A stretch of 22,658 nt of DNA from 2-01-FULL-40-42 sp964349415 (GCA_964349415.1 CAYGGJ010000007.1:1-22658), one strand, 5' to 3'. Counted from the stretch's first letter, positions 1 to 8,859 are shown. Notes: a model not told the origin generated them from the letters alone. Numbers and translations: made by a program.

Positions 1-10
1 GCCATATGTG

Positions 11-22
11 TATACTTTTTCT
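11..22 (+). promoter_or_regulatory. -10 box for the first gene, leaderless arrangement
   Basis: TATACT at 11-16 is followed by 6 nt and then ATG at 23. A -10 hexamer with a 6-nt discriminator puts the transcription start on the A of this ATG, so the mRNA would be leaderless. No Shine-Dalgarno sequence precedes the ATG. Any -35 element would lie left of the window. Confidence 0.5.
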
Positions 23-3000
23 ATGCCTCCAAATGGTGAAGCCGCAGGTGCAATCGACGAAGCAGAGAAAGCTAAGCAAGAGATAATTGCCAAGGTCAAA
101 GAGATCAGCGAAGAAAAAGACGCGAAAGTTAGAGCGGAAAAGAAAGAAATTCTCAAGAAAGAATTACTAGAGGAACTTAAACAGAGAAAAGTCGCAACCC
201 ACGAAGTATTAGAGCGAGGGGTAGTAGATGCAAGAGATGAGGCTCGAGCCGTTAAACGGTCAGTAATGAAGGTGCTTGAAGCGGTTAAGCAGGGAATTAT
301 TACTCCACCGGAGCACGCAAAGGTATTAATGGCAAATCTTGCAGACAAACCACTTCAGCTTACAGACCACGTTGCCGTACAACTTTACAGCTTTATCAGT
401 AAATACTTAACTACCGAGATTCTACTTGGTCAGCCCGGTCAGCCTTTAACGGATTTTGAAAAAGCGCTTGATGAGCTTTCCAAAAGAGAGCCAATGGCAG
501 GGAACGTCATCAGAGAAAGCATACTGGAAAAACCTGAAAAGTTCGGACTAACAAAAGAAAAAGCGGAAGAAAGACTGGATGAAGAACTTGGTCAAAGCCA
601 CGTTTCTTCAGCAGCGGAAGATTCATTCGAAAAAAAAAGATATGAAGTAATGCGGATGCTTAATGTGGAAGGGGCAAGTAGAAACGTCATTCCCGATGAA
701 AAAGCCCTTCGCGTGGCAGAAGCTTTAATTTCAAAAGAGAGCCTTCTCACTTTCATTCAAGAAATAAAGACGCAGATAAAGGGGAACAACCCGGGATTAT
801 CAGAAGCCGAAATTCAAAAAAAAGTCTCCGTTGAATTAGAACTGAGAATTCTGTTGTTCTACGACAATGTTTTTACCAACCTCGACAAGCATCAACCTAC
901 CAAGTACTACCAGGAGATAACCGCAAAAGATCCCTATTATAACTTTCAGGTCGTCTTTGATAGATTGGAGAAACAGTTGGGGCAACTTGCAGACAACCTA
1001 TCCGGAAGTTCAGAAGGGGAGGATTTTTGGAAGATAGATCACGAGAGATTTGATGAAGAAAGGGAATATACGACGGAAGGTGGAAAGAAAGAGAAAATTA
1101 GATATCTTGTCGATAGGATCAGACCTTATCCTATCAGAAAGGCTGCATCGCTTCCTGACTTCTTGAAATATTTACAGATCGTAGTAAATCATGAGCAGGA
1201 TATGAGGGAATTTCTTCATAACGCCACTGCAATGTTCCATAATCCCGCAGGTGAAGGAGGATTCTATAAGCAGCTCGCGGGATATGCGGAAAAGATGAGA
1301 TCTTCAGATATAGATATGTTTCTGGCAACCGCCGATAATAAATTCTTCATGGAGGCTTTTAACCTATATCACAAAATTACCCAAAAAGAATTTGCCAAAT
1401 ACGATTGGAGACACCCCGAAGCATTATTTGAGGTTTATCAGGGAAACATGACAAAAATAGAACATCAGGTGATGGAAAGGTTGAGAAAAATGCATGGTGG
1501 AGATGTGGAGGAGTGGCGTCTCATTCGTGCTATGAAGATGGCGGTGGGTGCTTCGCTTGGAGTATTTATGACAGAGGTAGAAAATGCGGCATATGCCGAT
1601 CCAAATCTCGACGAGAAGGGAAGCTTTTCGTTCAAATCGTATTATCGTAATGATGCCGCCGCGATCGGACCCTTAAATCCCTTCACTCATGATTTCTGGC
1701 GTTGGCAGCAAGCAGGGACTCTTATGAGCGACATGTTGTTTTTACCGATTCAGGAAAAGATGCCTGAGAAATGGTGGCAAAGACTGCATCCTAAAAACTG
1801 GAGAGTATGGGATCATACCAAAGTATATAAAGAGCTGAAAGGATATAGGGAAGAATTCGAACAAAGAAAAAAGCTTACGCCTCTTGAGGATTCAATCCGA
1901 CTCATAGATATGCAAAATCCCGGAAGGATCGGGGGACCCATTACAAGGGGTGGTTGGAGGACGTATTATTCTTTTGAGGATTGGTTGGTGTGGAAGTCTC
2001 CCGAAGGTAGACCAACTGAAATATTTAATTTTGAAGAATCATGGAAGGCGATAGAAAATATAGGATTTGAGCCACTACTTAACTTTGTCGGCAAATTTGA
2101 CATGAAACACTTTGAGGGAAATGAATTGAGAGAATTTTTTGAATATGTTTACGACAAATACCAAACCTCAGGAGATATGGGCTTCGGCGATTACTTTGCG
2201 GGAATAGAGCAGAAAATAGAAAAATTGTCCGATTTCAAAGGTACGAAACATCAGAAAGAGGAGCACGTAAAAGAAAAAACAAAAGAAATATATCAAGATG
2301 AACTTTTTAAAATACTTGCGAGAGCCTTAAAGCAAAGAGTGCCGACCATCTTTCTTAGACTTGAGCGGGGAAGATTTATGGAAAAGGGCAAGGGTGATCG
2401 GATTCTGGATAAACTACAAGATGCGTATGGCGCAGAGGAAGCAGAAAAAATCGTTGACAACATCATTTTAGCGGAAACTCTTCTAAGAGAAGAGACGTCG
2501 TCTTACATGATAAAAGGCATAGAAGAAGGAAAGAGGCTTAATGAAGTTGAATATCATGGTTATAAGTACGAACTGACTCCTGAAAAACTTAGAAGCTTAT
2601 TGAAAGCAAGCGGAGTAGATGGAGCAGAGATAGACACTGCGGTGGAAGCCCTTAGTACAATCCGTGATAGTTTTCTTACAACAGGTTACCTAGATAAATT
2701 TTCCGAAAAAATAAAGCAAAACGGAAAAGGCGGACCTAGGACCGATCTGCCATTTGCAATTGCACCCGACGAATTTGATATGCGTTTTATCAATTTTCGC
2801 TCGGCAGGTTCAAGAGTCCTTGCCAGATTGACCGGTGAACTAAACCATGGAGAGGAGAAAATGTACGCTCATTTAAAGAACTTTGGCAAGATCCTGAAAG
2901 AAACATCGCTAGATGGGAAACATGACATGAGCAACCTTATTAAAGCATTTGAAGATATAGAAGAATACATGGAGACACTTCATGGAAAAGAGTATGCGTA

Positions 3001-3478
3001 TCAATGGGTTGATCACCTGGCTCAGGTTGCCATTGCATATTTTAGAAAAGACACATGGTCGAGGAATTTCTTGACAAAATTCTTAAGGATAGGGAAATAC
3101 AATTCAATGGCTGCTGAAATATCCGGAAAATTTCGTGGCGTTTGGGAATGGGAAGTAGCAGATATTCACCACTTCATAAGCTCTCTGGAGCGGAAAAACA
3201 TTTTTCAGAAAGACCCATTTGATGTATCAAAAGTCAAAGTGGAGCCAAGGAAGATATTTGGCCGTGAAGAAATATTTGGAATTAGTTTTGGAAATAAAGT
3301 AACAAGGGGGCACGATTTTAAATACTACGGACACAGACTAAGTAAAGTGACAGGAAGCACTATATTTCATATAGGGTCAGAGATAATTAACAAATACATT
3401 CCTTTATTTTTACTAGCCGTCCTGTGGATATATGTATCACAGGCTTTTAAAGATGCCTCGGGTGAAAAGAAACATTAG
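23..3478 (+). CDS. Large charged protein with C-terminal membrane helix, unknown function
   Basis: I do not recognise this 1151-residue protein. The N-terminal part (about residues 10-60) is rich in Lys/Glu heptad-like sequence and probably forms coiled coil. The rest looks mostly helical, soluble and highly charged, with many Trp/Tyr/Phe. No signal peptide is visible. A single hydrophobic segment (IPLFLLAVLWIYVSQAF) sits at about residues 1126-1142, followed by a short basic tail, so the protein is probably tail-anchored with its bulk in the cytoplasm. ATG at 23 is preferred because a -10 box lies exactly 6 nt before it; the frame also stays open to a GTG at 8. The next gene is the Cys-rich VirB2-like protein 24 nt downstream, and a VirB6-like gene follows, so I infer a role at the cytoplasmic side of the secretion/pilus machine. 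No catalytic motif was seen. Confidence 0.75.
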   Translation: MPPNGEAAGAIDEAEKAKQEIIAKVKEISEEKDAKVRAEKKEILKKELLEELKQRKVATHEVLERGVVDARDEARAVKRSVMKVLEAVKQGIITPPEHAKVLMANLADKPLQLTDHVAVQLYSFISKYLTTEILLGQPGQPLTDFEKALDELSKREPMAGNVIRESILEKPEKFGLTKEKAEERLDEELGQSHVSSAAEDSFEKKRYEVMRMLNVEGASRNVIPDEKALRVAEALISKESLLTFIQEIKTQIKGNNPGLSEAEIQKKVSVELELRILLFYDNVFTNLDKHQPTKYYQEITAKDPYYNFQVVFDRLEKQLGQLADNLSGSSEGEDFWKIDHERFDEEREYTTEGGKKEKIRYLVDRIRPYPIRKAASLPDFLKYLQIVVNHEQDMREFLHNATAMFHNPAGEGGFYKQLAGYAEKMRSSDIDMFLATADNKFFMEAFNLYHKITQKEFAKYDWRHPEALFEVYQGNMTKIEHQVMERLRKMHGGDVEEWRLIRAMKMAVGASLGVFMTEVENAAYADPNLDEKGSFSFKSYYRNDAAAIGPLNPFTHDFWRWQQAGTLMSDMLFLPIQEKMPEKWWQRLHPKNWRVWDHTKVYKELKGYREEFEQRKKLTPLEDSIRLIDMQNPGRIGGPITRGGWRTYYSFEDWLVWKSPEGRPTEIFNFEESWKAIENIGFEPLLNFVGKFDMKHFEGNELREFFEYVYDKYQTSGDMGFGDYFAGIEQKIEKLSDFKGTKHQKEEHVKEKTKEIYQDELFKILARALKQRVPTIFLRLERGRFMEKGKGDRILDKLQDAYGAEEAEKIVDNIILAETLLREETSSYMIKGIEEGKRLNEVEYHGYKYELTPEKLRSLLKASGVDGAEIDTAVEALSTIRDSFLTTGYLDKFSEKIKQNGKGGPRTDLPFAIAPDEFDMRFINFRSAGSRVLARLTGELNHGEEKMYAHLKNFGKILKETSLDGKHDMSNLIKAFEDIEEYMETLHGKEYAYQWVDHLAQVAIAYFRKDTWSRNFLTKFLRIGKYNSMAAEISGKFRGVWEWEVADIHHFISSLERKNIFQKDPFDVSKVKVEPRKIFGREEIFGISFGNKVTRGHDFKYYGHRLSKVTGSTIFHIGSEIINKYIPLFLLAVLWIYVSQAFKDASGEKKH

Positions 3479-3486
3479 GTTTAATA

Positions 3487-3502
3487 TGCTATTATAATAG
3501 CT
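3487..3502 (+). promoter_or_regulatory. Extended -10 promoter, leaderless arrangement
   Basis: TG at 3487-3488, one base, then TATTAT at 3490-3495 form an extended -10. Seven bases separate it from ATG at 3503. An overlapping TATAAT at 3493-3498 is only 4 nt from the ATG. No -35 match or Shine-Dalgarno is visible. Transcription would start at or next to the start codon. Confidence 0.5.
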
Positions 3503-4489
3503 ATGCGAAAAGCGCTTAATTTTTCTAAGAGTCTTTCTGCCTTACTTTTTATTGCACTTTTTTTTTCTTTAATAACGCTTCTTATCCCCAAACACGTATG
3601 GGCCCAAACAGATAAGCAAAAGCAACTTGATGAAATATCTGAGGGTTTCAATAAAATGTTTGGAGATACTAAATTAATTGGTATCAACTGCGGACTTGTT
3701 GGTGGTGGAAAAAGCGCAAAATGTTGCAATATTGACAGAAAACCAAATATTGACCAACAGATCAACAGCTTGTTTCCGGACTTCTTATGTCTTCCGGATA
3801 TATTGTCTGTCCCCTTAAATATAGGATTGGCTCCATTAAAAGCAGCAGGACAAGCTGCAAGTGGGCTGGTAAACATCGTCACGGGAGATTTCGAAGGAGG
3901 ACTGCATGATCTGGGATGTGGCGCAACCTTTGGATTAATAGGTGGATGTAGTAATAATCCGACAGAACCGTTTTGCTTAAGTAAAATTCCCAAGGCTTTT
4001 GCCGTACCTATCATAAAGGCAACGCCCATACGAGATCTTGCCTATTTTAAAACCCTAAAAGATGCAAAGCCTTGTGAGGAAGGAGCTTATCCCAGTATCA
4101 AAGATACAAAAAACCCTAGTTGCGTATGCAAGAGAGATCCGGTCGGGACCAAAGAACTCTGCAATAGGTATATCAAAACTCCGGGTGAACTTCGATCTTG
4201 CGTCAACTGCAATGGCCTCTGGACGGGCGTGGGTTGTATGGGTACCAATCTTACGAGTTTCACCGGAAGTCTAATAGGCATAGGTGTGGGAATTGCAGGG
4301 GGGATCGCATTCCTTTGCATATTGTACTCTGCGATTCTATTTCAAACCTCAAGAGGAAATCCTGAAAGCATCAAAAAAGCAAGGGAATATATGACCAACT
4401 GCATAATAGGATTAATACTCATTCTCTTCTCTGTATTAATTCTGAGGATCGTAGGGGTAGATATACTAGGATTGCCTGGCTTTCAATAA
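3503..4489 (+). CDS. Secreted Cys-rich protein with C-terminal VirB2/TrbC-like pilin module
   Basis: This 328-residue protein has a clear signal peptide: basic start, hydrophobic stretch at residues 11-28, and likely cleavage after VWA (residue 34). Residues 60-248 hold about 14 cysteines, including paired CC (74-75), CVC (207-209) and CVNC (233-236), suggesting a disulfide-bonded extracytoplasmic domain. The C-terminal part (about 254-318) has two membrane helices joined by a short loop reading SRGNPESIKKAREYM. The helix-GNPE-KK-helix layout matches VirB2/TrbC-like pilins, and the same loop recurs in the 106-residue pilin at 11116-11436. I infer a surface or pilus subunit, or an inner-membrane component of the type IV secretion-like machine. 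It is convergent with the VirB6-like gene, with only 7 nt between the two stops. The fold of the Cys-rich part is unrecognised. Confidence 0.8.
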   Translation: MRKALNFSKSLSALLFIALFFSLITLLIPKHVWAQTDKQKQLDEISEGFNKMFGDTKLIGINCGLVGGGKSAKCCNIDRKPNIDQQINSLFPDFLCLPDILSVPLNIGLAPLKAAGQAASGLVNIVTGDFEGGLHDLGCGATFGLIGGCSNNPTEPFCLSKIPKAFAVPIIKATPIRDLAYFKTLKDAKPCEEGAYPSIKDTKNPSCVCKRDPVGTKELCNRYIKTPGELRSCVNCNGLWTGVGCMGTNLTSFTGSLIGIGVGIAGGIAFLCILYSAILFQTSRGNPESIKKAREYMTNCIIGLILILFSVLILRIVGVDILGLPGFQ

Positions 4490-4496
4490 GAAGTAC

Positions 4497-6128
4497 TTAA
4501 TGACCAGACTGCCCCTTACTATCTATACCAAAAAGACCCCGGACTACAGGAATACGACCTATGGTTGTCTTCAGTCCATCCGGAAGTTTTGCTCCAAGCT
4601 GGGATCCATAATACCGATTGGTCATATACTTCGAGAACATTCCGCTTCCACTTGTACCAATTGCAGCGGCACCGCCAAAGAAGGTGCTCAAGCCAAATTT
4701 AACCGGAGATTCTTTTATATCAAATGCTTGTCTCACGGCTTTTATCACATCAGGTATGACAAACAGAAGACCGATTCCTATAAGAATGTTGAATACAGTA
4801 GGTGCCCTGCTGTAAATAAATGGAGGCTGCCAAAGACTACCTTCAGTAGCGGGTGTGTTAACAATGATCGTAGAGAGGAGTATAAATATGACCGTAATTG
4901 GAAAAGCCAGTAGATCTGCAATGAGATATTTGATCCATTTCATGAAATTATTTTTTCCCGGGAAAGCGTTGGGAAGTATCATGACAGGCGCAAAAATGAC
5001 GTACATGATTATACGAATATATGCGATAAACAATAAGAAGAAAATTCTGAAAAAAACTAAAACACTGGTGGTTACCATGATAAACAAAGATAAAAGGAGT
5101 TCGGCAATGGAAGATAATATTGCTGCCAATACTGCATAAGCAGCAATGGAAATGATCCAAGCGATGATCCCTCCACCGGGAACTCCCTCACCTAGACCCA
5201 CAGAATCCGATAAAAAAGTCTTTGTGTTTGGTATAAGGGTCCAGACGAGTCTTACGGTCAAAACTATAATAGCTCCTCGAATGGCAAAACTTACGACAGA
5301 GGGTAATAAGGAGAAAATGGCATAGCCTACATTTAAAATTTCCCCATTGAAAAAAATGTTATTAAGAAGGTCAGTGGGATTTGCGATTATAAGCTGGGTT
5401 TTGGTGACGGCATCCAGTGGAGGACTTGCAGCGTTTGATAAAATTGACACCGCAAGGATCATTATGATATACATCATATCTATTAGAAAGCCTGCAATAG
5501 CAAATGAAAACGTTATGAGAACAAGGGTAATTACAATACGTGGAAGAGAATTTTCAATAGAGATGACAGTCTGTGGATTGATCTTAACCCTAAACATAAT
5601 CATGAAGCCAATTGCCATTAATACTAAGACCAGGAGAACATAGACGACATCACGGAAAAGCCTCCAGAGCTGTAAAATTGGCCGGAGTGACGCAAATCCT
5701 ATACCTTCTGCTGCATACGATTTAGGTATAAGTCCTGCGTCCTGAAGACCTGAATGTGCCCAATATACGCCGGAAGCGGGAGGATTGGAAAAGGGAATAG
5801 TGACAAGATTTGTCATTCGTCCTACGATACTTTTGTCAAAATACCTATCCCCATCAGAGGGATTATCAGTACAAGCTTCTCCCATAAGAAGACAGATGCC
5901 GTTTCGATAAAGAGCAACCATCTGTTTTCCTTCGATTGTGGAGCTATATTTAGGGTCTTGTATCTTTGCGTAAATTTCGCGCCGTGCTTCCTTGACAGGA
6001 TTGGCATCTACCTGAATTTTATTTTTTGTGAAAAAATGAGAAAAAAGCGTGAGGGCGATAAAGTAGATTGCAAAAACAAAAATGATTTTTTTACCTACAC
6101 GAAACGCCTTGTCCAAAAAAGGAATCAT
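4497..6128 (-). CDS. VirB6/TrbL-like polytopic membrane protein of a type IV secretion-like system
   Basis: The protein has 543 residues from the chosen ATG. It has one N-terminal membrane helix, a soluble loop of about 110 residues with two Cys (GICLLMGEAC), then at least six further hydrophobic segments and a Gly/Ser-rich C-terminal tail. The stretch around FRVKINPQTVISIENSLPR followed by a membrane helix resembles VirB6/TrbL-like proteins that I associate with Patescibacteria secretion loci. VirB6-type proteins form part of the inner-membrane channel of type IV secretion systems. The frame is open to a TTG at 6152 and an ATG at 6137, but ATG at 6128 is favoured: a TTGACA/TACAAT promoter ends 7 nt before it. 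The neighbouring hydrolase operon ends just upstream on the same strand. The assignment rests on topology and context, not on a catalytic motif. Confidence 0.75.
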   Translation of the reverse strand: MIPFLDKAFRVGKKIIFVFAIYFIALTLFSHFFTKNKIQVDANPVKEARREIYAKIQDPKYSSTIEGKQMVALYRNGICLLMGEACTDNPSDGDRYFDKSIVGRMTNLVTIPFSNPPASGVYWAHSGLQDAGLIPKSYAAEGIGFASLRPILQLWRLFRDVVYVLLVLVLMAIGFMIMFRVKINPQTVISIENSLPRIVITLVLITFSFAIAGFLIDMMYIIMILAVSILSNAASPPLDAVTKTQLIIANPTDLLNNIFFNGEILNVGYAIFSLLPSVVSFAIRGAIIVLTVRLVWTLIPNTKTFLSDSVGLGEGVPGGGIIAWIISIAAYAVLAAILSSIAELLLSLFIMVTTSVLVFFRIFFLLFIAYIRIIMYVIFAPVMILPNAFPGKNNFMKWIKYLIADLLAFPITVIFILLSTIIVNTPATEGSLWQPPFIYSRAPTVFNILIGIGLLFVIPDVIKAVRQAFDIKESPVKFGLSTFFGGAAAIGTSGSGMFSKYMTNRYYGSQLGAKLPDGLKTTIGRIPVVRGLFGIDSKGQSGH

Positions 6129-6135
6129 TGATTTC

Positions 6136-6165
6136 ATTGTAGTTAATTCCAAAGCTATTTGTCAA
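6136..6165 (-). promoter_or_regulatory. Strong sigma70-type promoter for the VirB6-like gene
   Basis: On the minus strand a perfect -35 TTGACA (6165-6160) is followed by an 18-nt spacer and a -10 TACAAT (6141-6136). ATG at 6128 begins 7 nt after the -10, so the transcript should be leaderless. The -35 starts directly after the stop codon (6168-6166) of the upstream hydrolase gene, so the channel gene can be expressed independently of that operon. Confidence 0.7.
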
Positions 6166-7314
6166 TTAACAGCCGGGTGTACTGGCTGGTCCTCGAGGAT
6201 TGATAATATCGACATGAAAATGGTCATTATGTCCAGAGACGCACGACATCTGTTGAAGTGAAAGATTGTTTGCACGGGCATACCCTAAAACAGCCGAATT
6301 AACTGCCCTGTCACAGTACCAAATATTCTTTATTAGATTGGTGTTCGCAAACATTTTCCCCAGTTCAATACTGCGATTTCTATCACCGGATGTGTTTGCC
6401 GCAGATTGGTTGGTAATAGTAATGTCTACAGCCACACCCCAACGATGAGAATTGTGGCCGGAGGCATTCAGATCTCCCACACGCAATCGTGAATCCGGAA
6501 ATCTTGCTTTCCAAGCTTTTGCTACGGTATAAATCGTGCCTATAAGTTCTTTTTGTCCCCATCGTTGGGCAGGACATGTACCGGAAGAGAAAACGTATTC
6601 GTCTGCAGTAGGTAGAGGCATCTGGTAATAGCCAAGATTGTTTGCGCCTCCCAGATTGGGCGGAAGCATAACATTACCTATTATCGTACCTTTTCCGGCC
6701 GGTGGTTCGGGGGGCGGAAGAGTGGGTACTTCAAAATTAAACAATATATCAGAAAGATCATCTAAGGTAGCGGCATCTTTTTCTTGTTGAGTATTTTTGG
6801 TTTTTCCGGTAGGCTCATCATCATCACTTCCTTTTCCATGGTTTAGATCAGCGACAAGATCATCTCGTAATTTTAAGATAGCTTGAGGTATGGGGTCTTT
6901 TGAAACGAGGATTTTATTAGATCCACCCAAATATACCCCAAGCAATCCGTTTTGCGCTAGATATTCTTTAAGCTTGTCTTCGGAACCGTCTATTTTTAAC
7001 TGTATAAAAAAAGTATCTGTCCCGGAATCATAGTCCATTTCAAAATCGGCTGATGATTGGGGAAGTTTCTTCTTTAGTTCCTCAAGTCTTGCCTGTTGTT
7101 GGGGAAGGAGACCTTTGTTCTTTTCCCTAACGGCGTCATTTAAAGACGAAACGGGATTTCCACCCCTGGAATTGAGGATGGTAGTGGGTATCGGAGTAGG
7201 TGAACTAGTTGATTCGTTAGGTTTTTTGCTCAGAAAACTTGAGAGTAATAAACTAAAAGCAACAAGAACAATAAGAATTCCAGCAGCTCCGATCAGAACT
7301 TTGTTGATATTCAT
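6166..7314 (-). CDS. Membrane-anchored murein endopeptidase-like protein (M74/M15, LAS type)
   Basis: This 382-residue protein is the last gene of the four-paralogue operon. An N-terminal membrane helix (residues 5-29) is followed by a Pro/Ser linker with PTPIPTTILNSRGG, the shared small domain (about 72-138), and an acidic linker. Then comes the shared motif TLDDLSDILFNFEVPTLPP (183-201). The C-terminal domain (about 235-382) has a LAS-metallopeptidase zinc site: SGHNSHRWGVAVDI supplies H290 and D297, and GHNDHFHVDI supplies H365/H367. The RVGDL context before the first motif is closest to MepA (M74), which cuts D-Ala-meso-DAP cross-links; an M15-like D,D- or L,D-carboxypeptidase is the alternative. 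The catalytic domain should face outside the membrane. Its ATG overlaps the stop of the previous gene in an ATGA arrangement, implying coupled translation. Confidence 0.8.
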   Translation of the reverse strand: MNINKVLIGAAGILIVLVAFSLLLSSFLSKKPNESTSSPTPIPTTILNSRGGNPVSSLNDAVREKNKGLLPQQQARLEELKKKLPQSSADFEMDYDSGTDTFFIQLKIDGSEDKLKEYLAQNGLLGVYLGGSNKILVSKDPIPQAILKLRDDLVADLNHGKGSDDDEPTGKTKNTQQEKDAATLDDLSDILFNFEVPTLPPPEPPAGKGTIIGNVMLPPNLGGANNLGYYQMPLPTADEYVFSSGTCPAQRWGQKELIGTIYTVAKAWKARFPDSRLRVGDLNASGHNSHRWGVAVDITITNQSAANTSGDRNRSIELGKMFANTNLIKNIWYCDRAVNSAVLGYARANNLSLQQMSCVSGHNDHFHVDIINPRGPASTPGC

Positions 7315-8345
7315 AAGCCGAGTAATGAAACCGGGTTGCCGGTACTAACGCCTAAATGCAAGTGGGGGACACAATTAGCTGAGCCTGAATATCCAATTGT
7401 CTGACCGGCACTGACTCTGGCTCCCTGGCTTATCCCCGGAGCAATTCTTGAAAGATGCGTGTACCACCATTGTCTTCCGCCAACGTCGAGATAGACGGAA
7501 ATTCCCGCCGATCGACTCGAGCATCTCATATCCCCGATCTTTATTCTTCCGATAGTTCCCGCTGCTATAGCACATAATGGCGTGCCTACGGGCGCCGCAA
7601 GATCAACTGCATTTGAAGACTGCCAGTTATTATAGGGTGGTCGGCCATTATGCGTGCCTACACCGGGCCTTCCGACTACCGCGTGATTCCTATCAGCAAA
7701 AGGATAACCGCCAGTCGCACAAGTCCCCCCACTAGGACTCTTTCCTGCTGGTTGTTCAGGGGGAGGTGCGGTAGGTACGGTAAAATTAAAAAGCACAGTG
7801 GACAGGTCTCCTAAAGTTGCTGCATCTTTTGCTTGTTGTGTATCCTTGGATTTTCCCGCTACCTCTTCCCCATCTACTTCATTCTTAATCTGCAAAACAG
7901 TATCTTTGGCGTTAGTAATTGCCGTCGAAGGAGATTCGTTAGTCTGTATAAACTGTGCCGACCTGTCTTGAAATATCTGGGTCAATTGGGCATTTTCCAA
8001 AAGGGCATTAAGTTCTGAATCTGCTTGCGAGGTTTTCTTTTGAATAAAAAACAAATCTAGCTCGTCCGAATAAGCAATTTCGAGATTTGAGGAAAAATAA
8101 GGAAGTATTAACTTGAAAGCATCTAGTTTGTCCTTCTCATCCTGATTGTAGTCAAAGTGATCCTCCAGCTCCACTTCAGGGTAAAATACTTGTTTCCCGC
8201 CAGAAGAGTTTAGTTGCTGAGTAGGGATAGGAGTTACTGTTGTATTCGTCTGTTGAACTTCTTTATTGAGAAGACTAGATAGAAAAAGAAAAAAAGAAAT
8301 AAGAACGATCAATACACCCCCTGCGATTAAAAGAGCCCTATTCAT
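7311..8345 (-). CDS. Membrane-anchored M23/LytM-like peptidase with an altered zinc site
   Basis: This 344-residue protein has the operon's shared architecture: membrane helix (about 5-27), linker with TPIPTQQLNSSGG, shared domain (about 70-137), then ATLGDLSTVLFNFTVPTAPP (176-195). The C-terminal domain (about 205-344) is M23/LytM-like: AVDLAAPVGTPL, YTHLS (H297), an AGQTIGYSGS turn and PHLHLGV (H328, H330). M23 enzymes cut peptide cross-links in peptidoglycan. The usual HxxxD zinc motif reads SNAVD, so the first His ligand is Ser244 while D248 is kept. It may be inactive, or another His may serve. The start at 8345 is chosen because it aligns with the paralogues (MNRALLIAGG); the frame is open further upstream to 8498, but that part lies within the preceding gene. 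It overlaps that gene by 8 nt and the next by 4 nt. Confidence 0.8.
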   Translation of the reverse strand: MNRALLIAGGVLIVLISFFLFLSSLLNKEVQQTNTTVTPIPTQQLNSSGGKQVFYPEVELEDHFDYNQDEKDKLDAFKLILPYFSSNLEIAYSDELDLFFIQKKTSQADSELNALLENAQLTQIFQDRSAQFIQTNESPSTAITNAKDTVLQIKNEVDGEEVAGKSKDTQQAKDAATLGDLSTVLFNFTVPTAPPPEQPAGKSPSGGTCATGGYPFADRNHAVVGRPGVGTHNGRPPYNNWQSSNAVDLAAPVGTPLCAIAAGTIGRIKIGDMRCSSRSAGISVYLDVGGRQWWYTHLSRIAPGISQGARVSAGQTIGYSGSANCVPHLHLGVSTGNPVSLLGL

Positions 8346-8856
8346 TACTGGTGGATTGTTTTTGATAATACTCTTCTTCAGCCTTTTTAACCTGTTCGTA
8401 AACCGGATTTGTCCCAAGCACAAAAAAATCCCTGTAGACATTTTTAATATCGAGCATTCCCTTAGTTCGCAGATATTCCTGGAATTTTTCAGCTGCATCC
8501 TCTGTTTTTAATGCCACAAAGTATTGATCGAGGACTTTAGAATAATTTATGTCAAACTCAGGTGAGTAATAGGGGACCTCACTATCGAATCTTTTTAAGC
8601 GTTCCAATTGCTTTGCAGAAAATCTTCTTGTTTTTTGTGAGGCTGCGTTTAGTTCGTTTTCTGACAAAGTAGGGAGAGGTCCGCCTTCAAACCCACCAGG
8701 CCTGTTTGAAAACTGTGTTGGTAGAAGAGTCGGCGCCACAGTTCCTACGGAGCTATTTCTTCTAAAGAGACTACTTAAGAGAACTGCAAAAAAAAGAAAC
8801 AACACGAGACAAACCGCGATGATCGTAAGATGCTTATATCTGAAAAGGCCTTTCAT
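8338..8856 (-). CDS. Anchor-only paralogue of the hydrolase family
   Basis: This 172-residue protein has a basic start, a membrane helix (about 10-30), a linker with APTLLPTQFSNRPGG, and the small domain shared by its neighbours (about 83-150: LERLKRF...SPEFDINYSKVLDQYFVALKT). It ends in a charged helix (152-165) and has neither the LFNF motif nor a catalytic domain. The reading frame is closed by a natural stop, and the next gene starts inside its last codons, so it does not look like a broken gene. It lies 3 nt after the transglycosylase gene. I infer a structural or regulatory partner that uses the shared domain for assembly. The function of that domain is unknown. Confidence 0.75.
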   Translation of the reverse strand: MKGLFRYKHLTIIAVCLVLFLFFAVLLSSLFRRNSSVGTVAPTLLPTQFSNRPGGFEGGPLPTLSENELNAASQKTRRFSAKQLERLKRFDSEVPYYSPEFDINYSKVLDQYFVALKTEDAAEKFQEYLRTKGMLDIKNVYRDFFVLGTNPVYEQVKKAEEEYYQKQSTSNE

Positions 8857-8859
8857 ATA

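Noticed and set aside
3481..4029. 182-codon minus-strand frame opposite the Cys-rich protein
   Set aside because: No recognisable protein; the plus-strand frame has a signal peptide, membrane helices and a known-family module.
8346..8498. N-terminal extension of the M23-like protein
   Set aside because: It lies wholly inside the upstream paralogue in another frame; all paralogues begin with a short basic start and membrane helix, as at ATG 8345.
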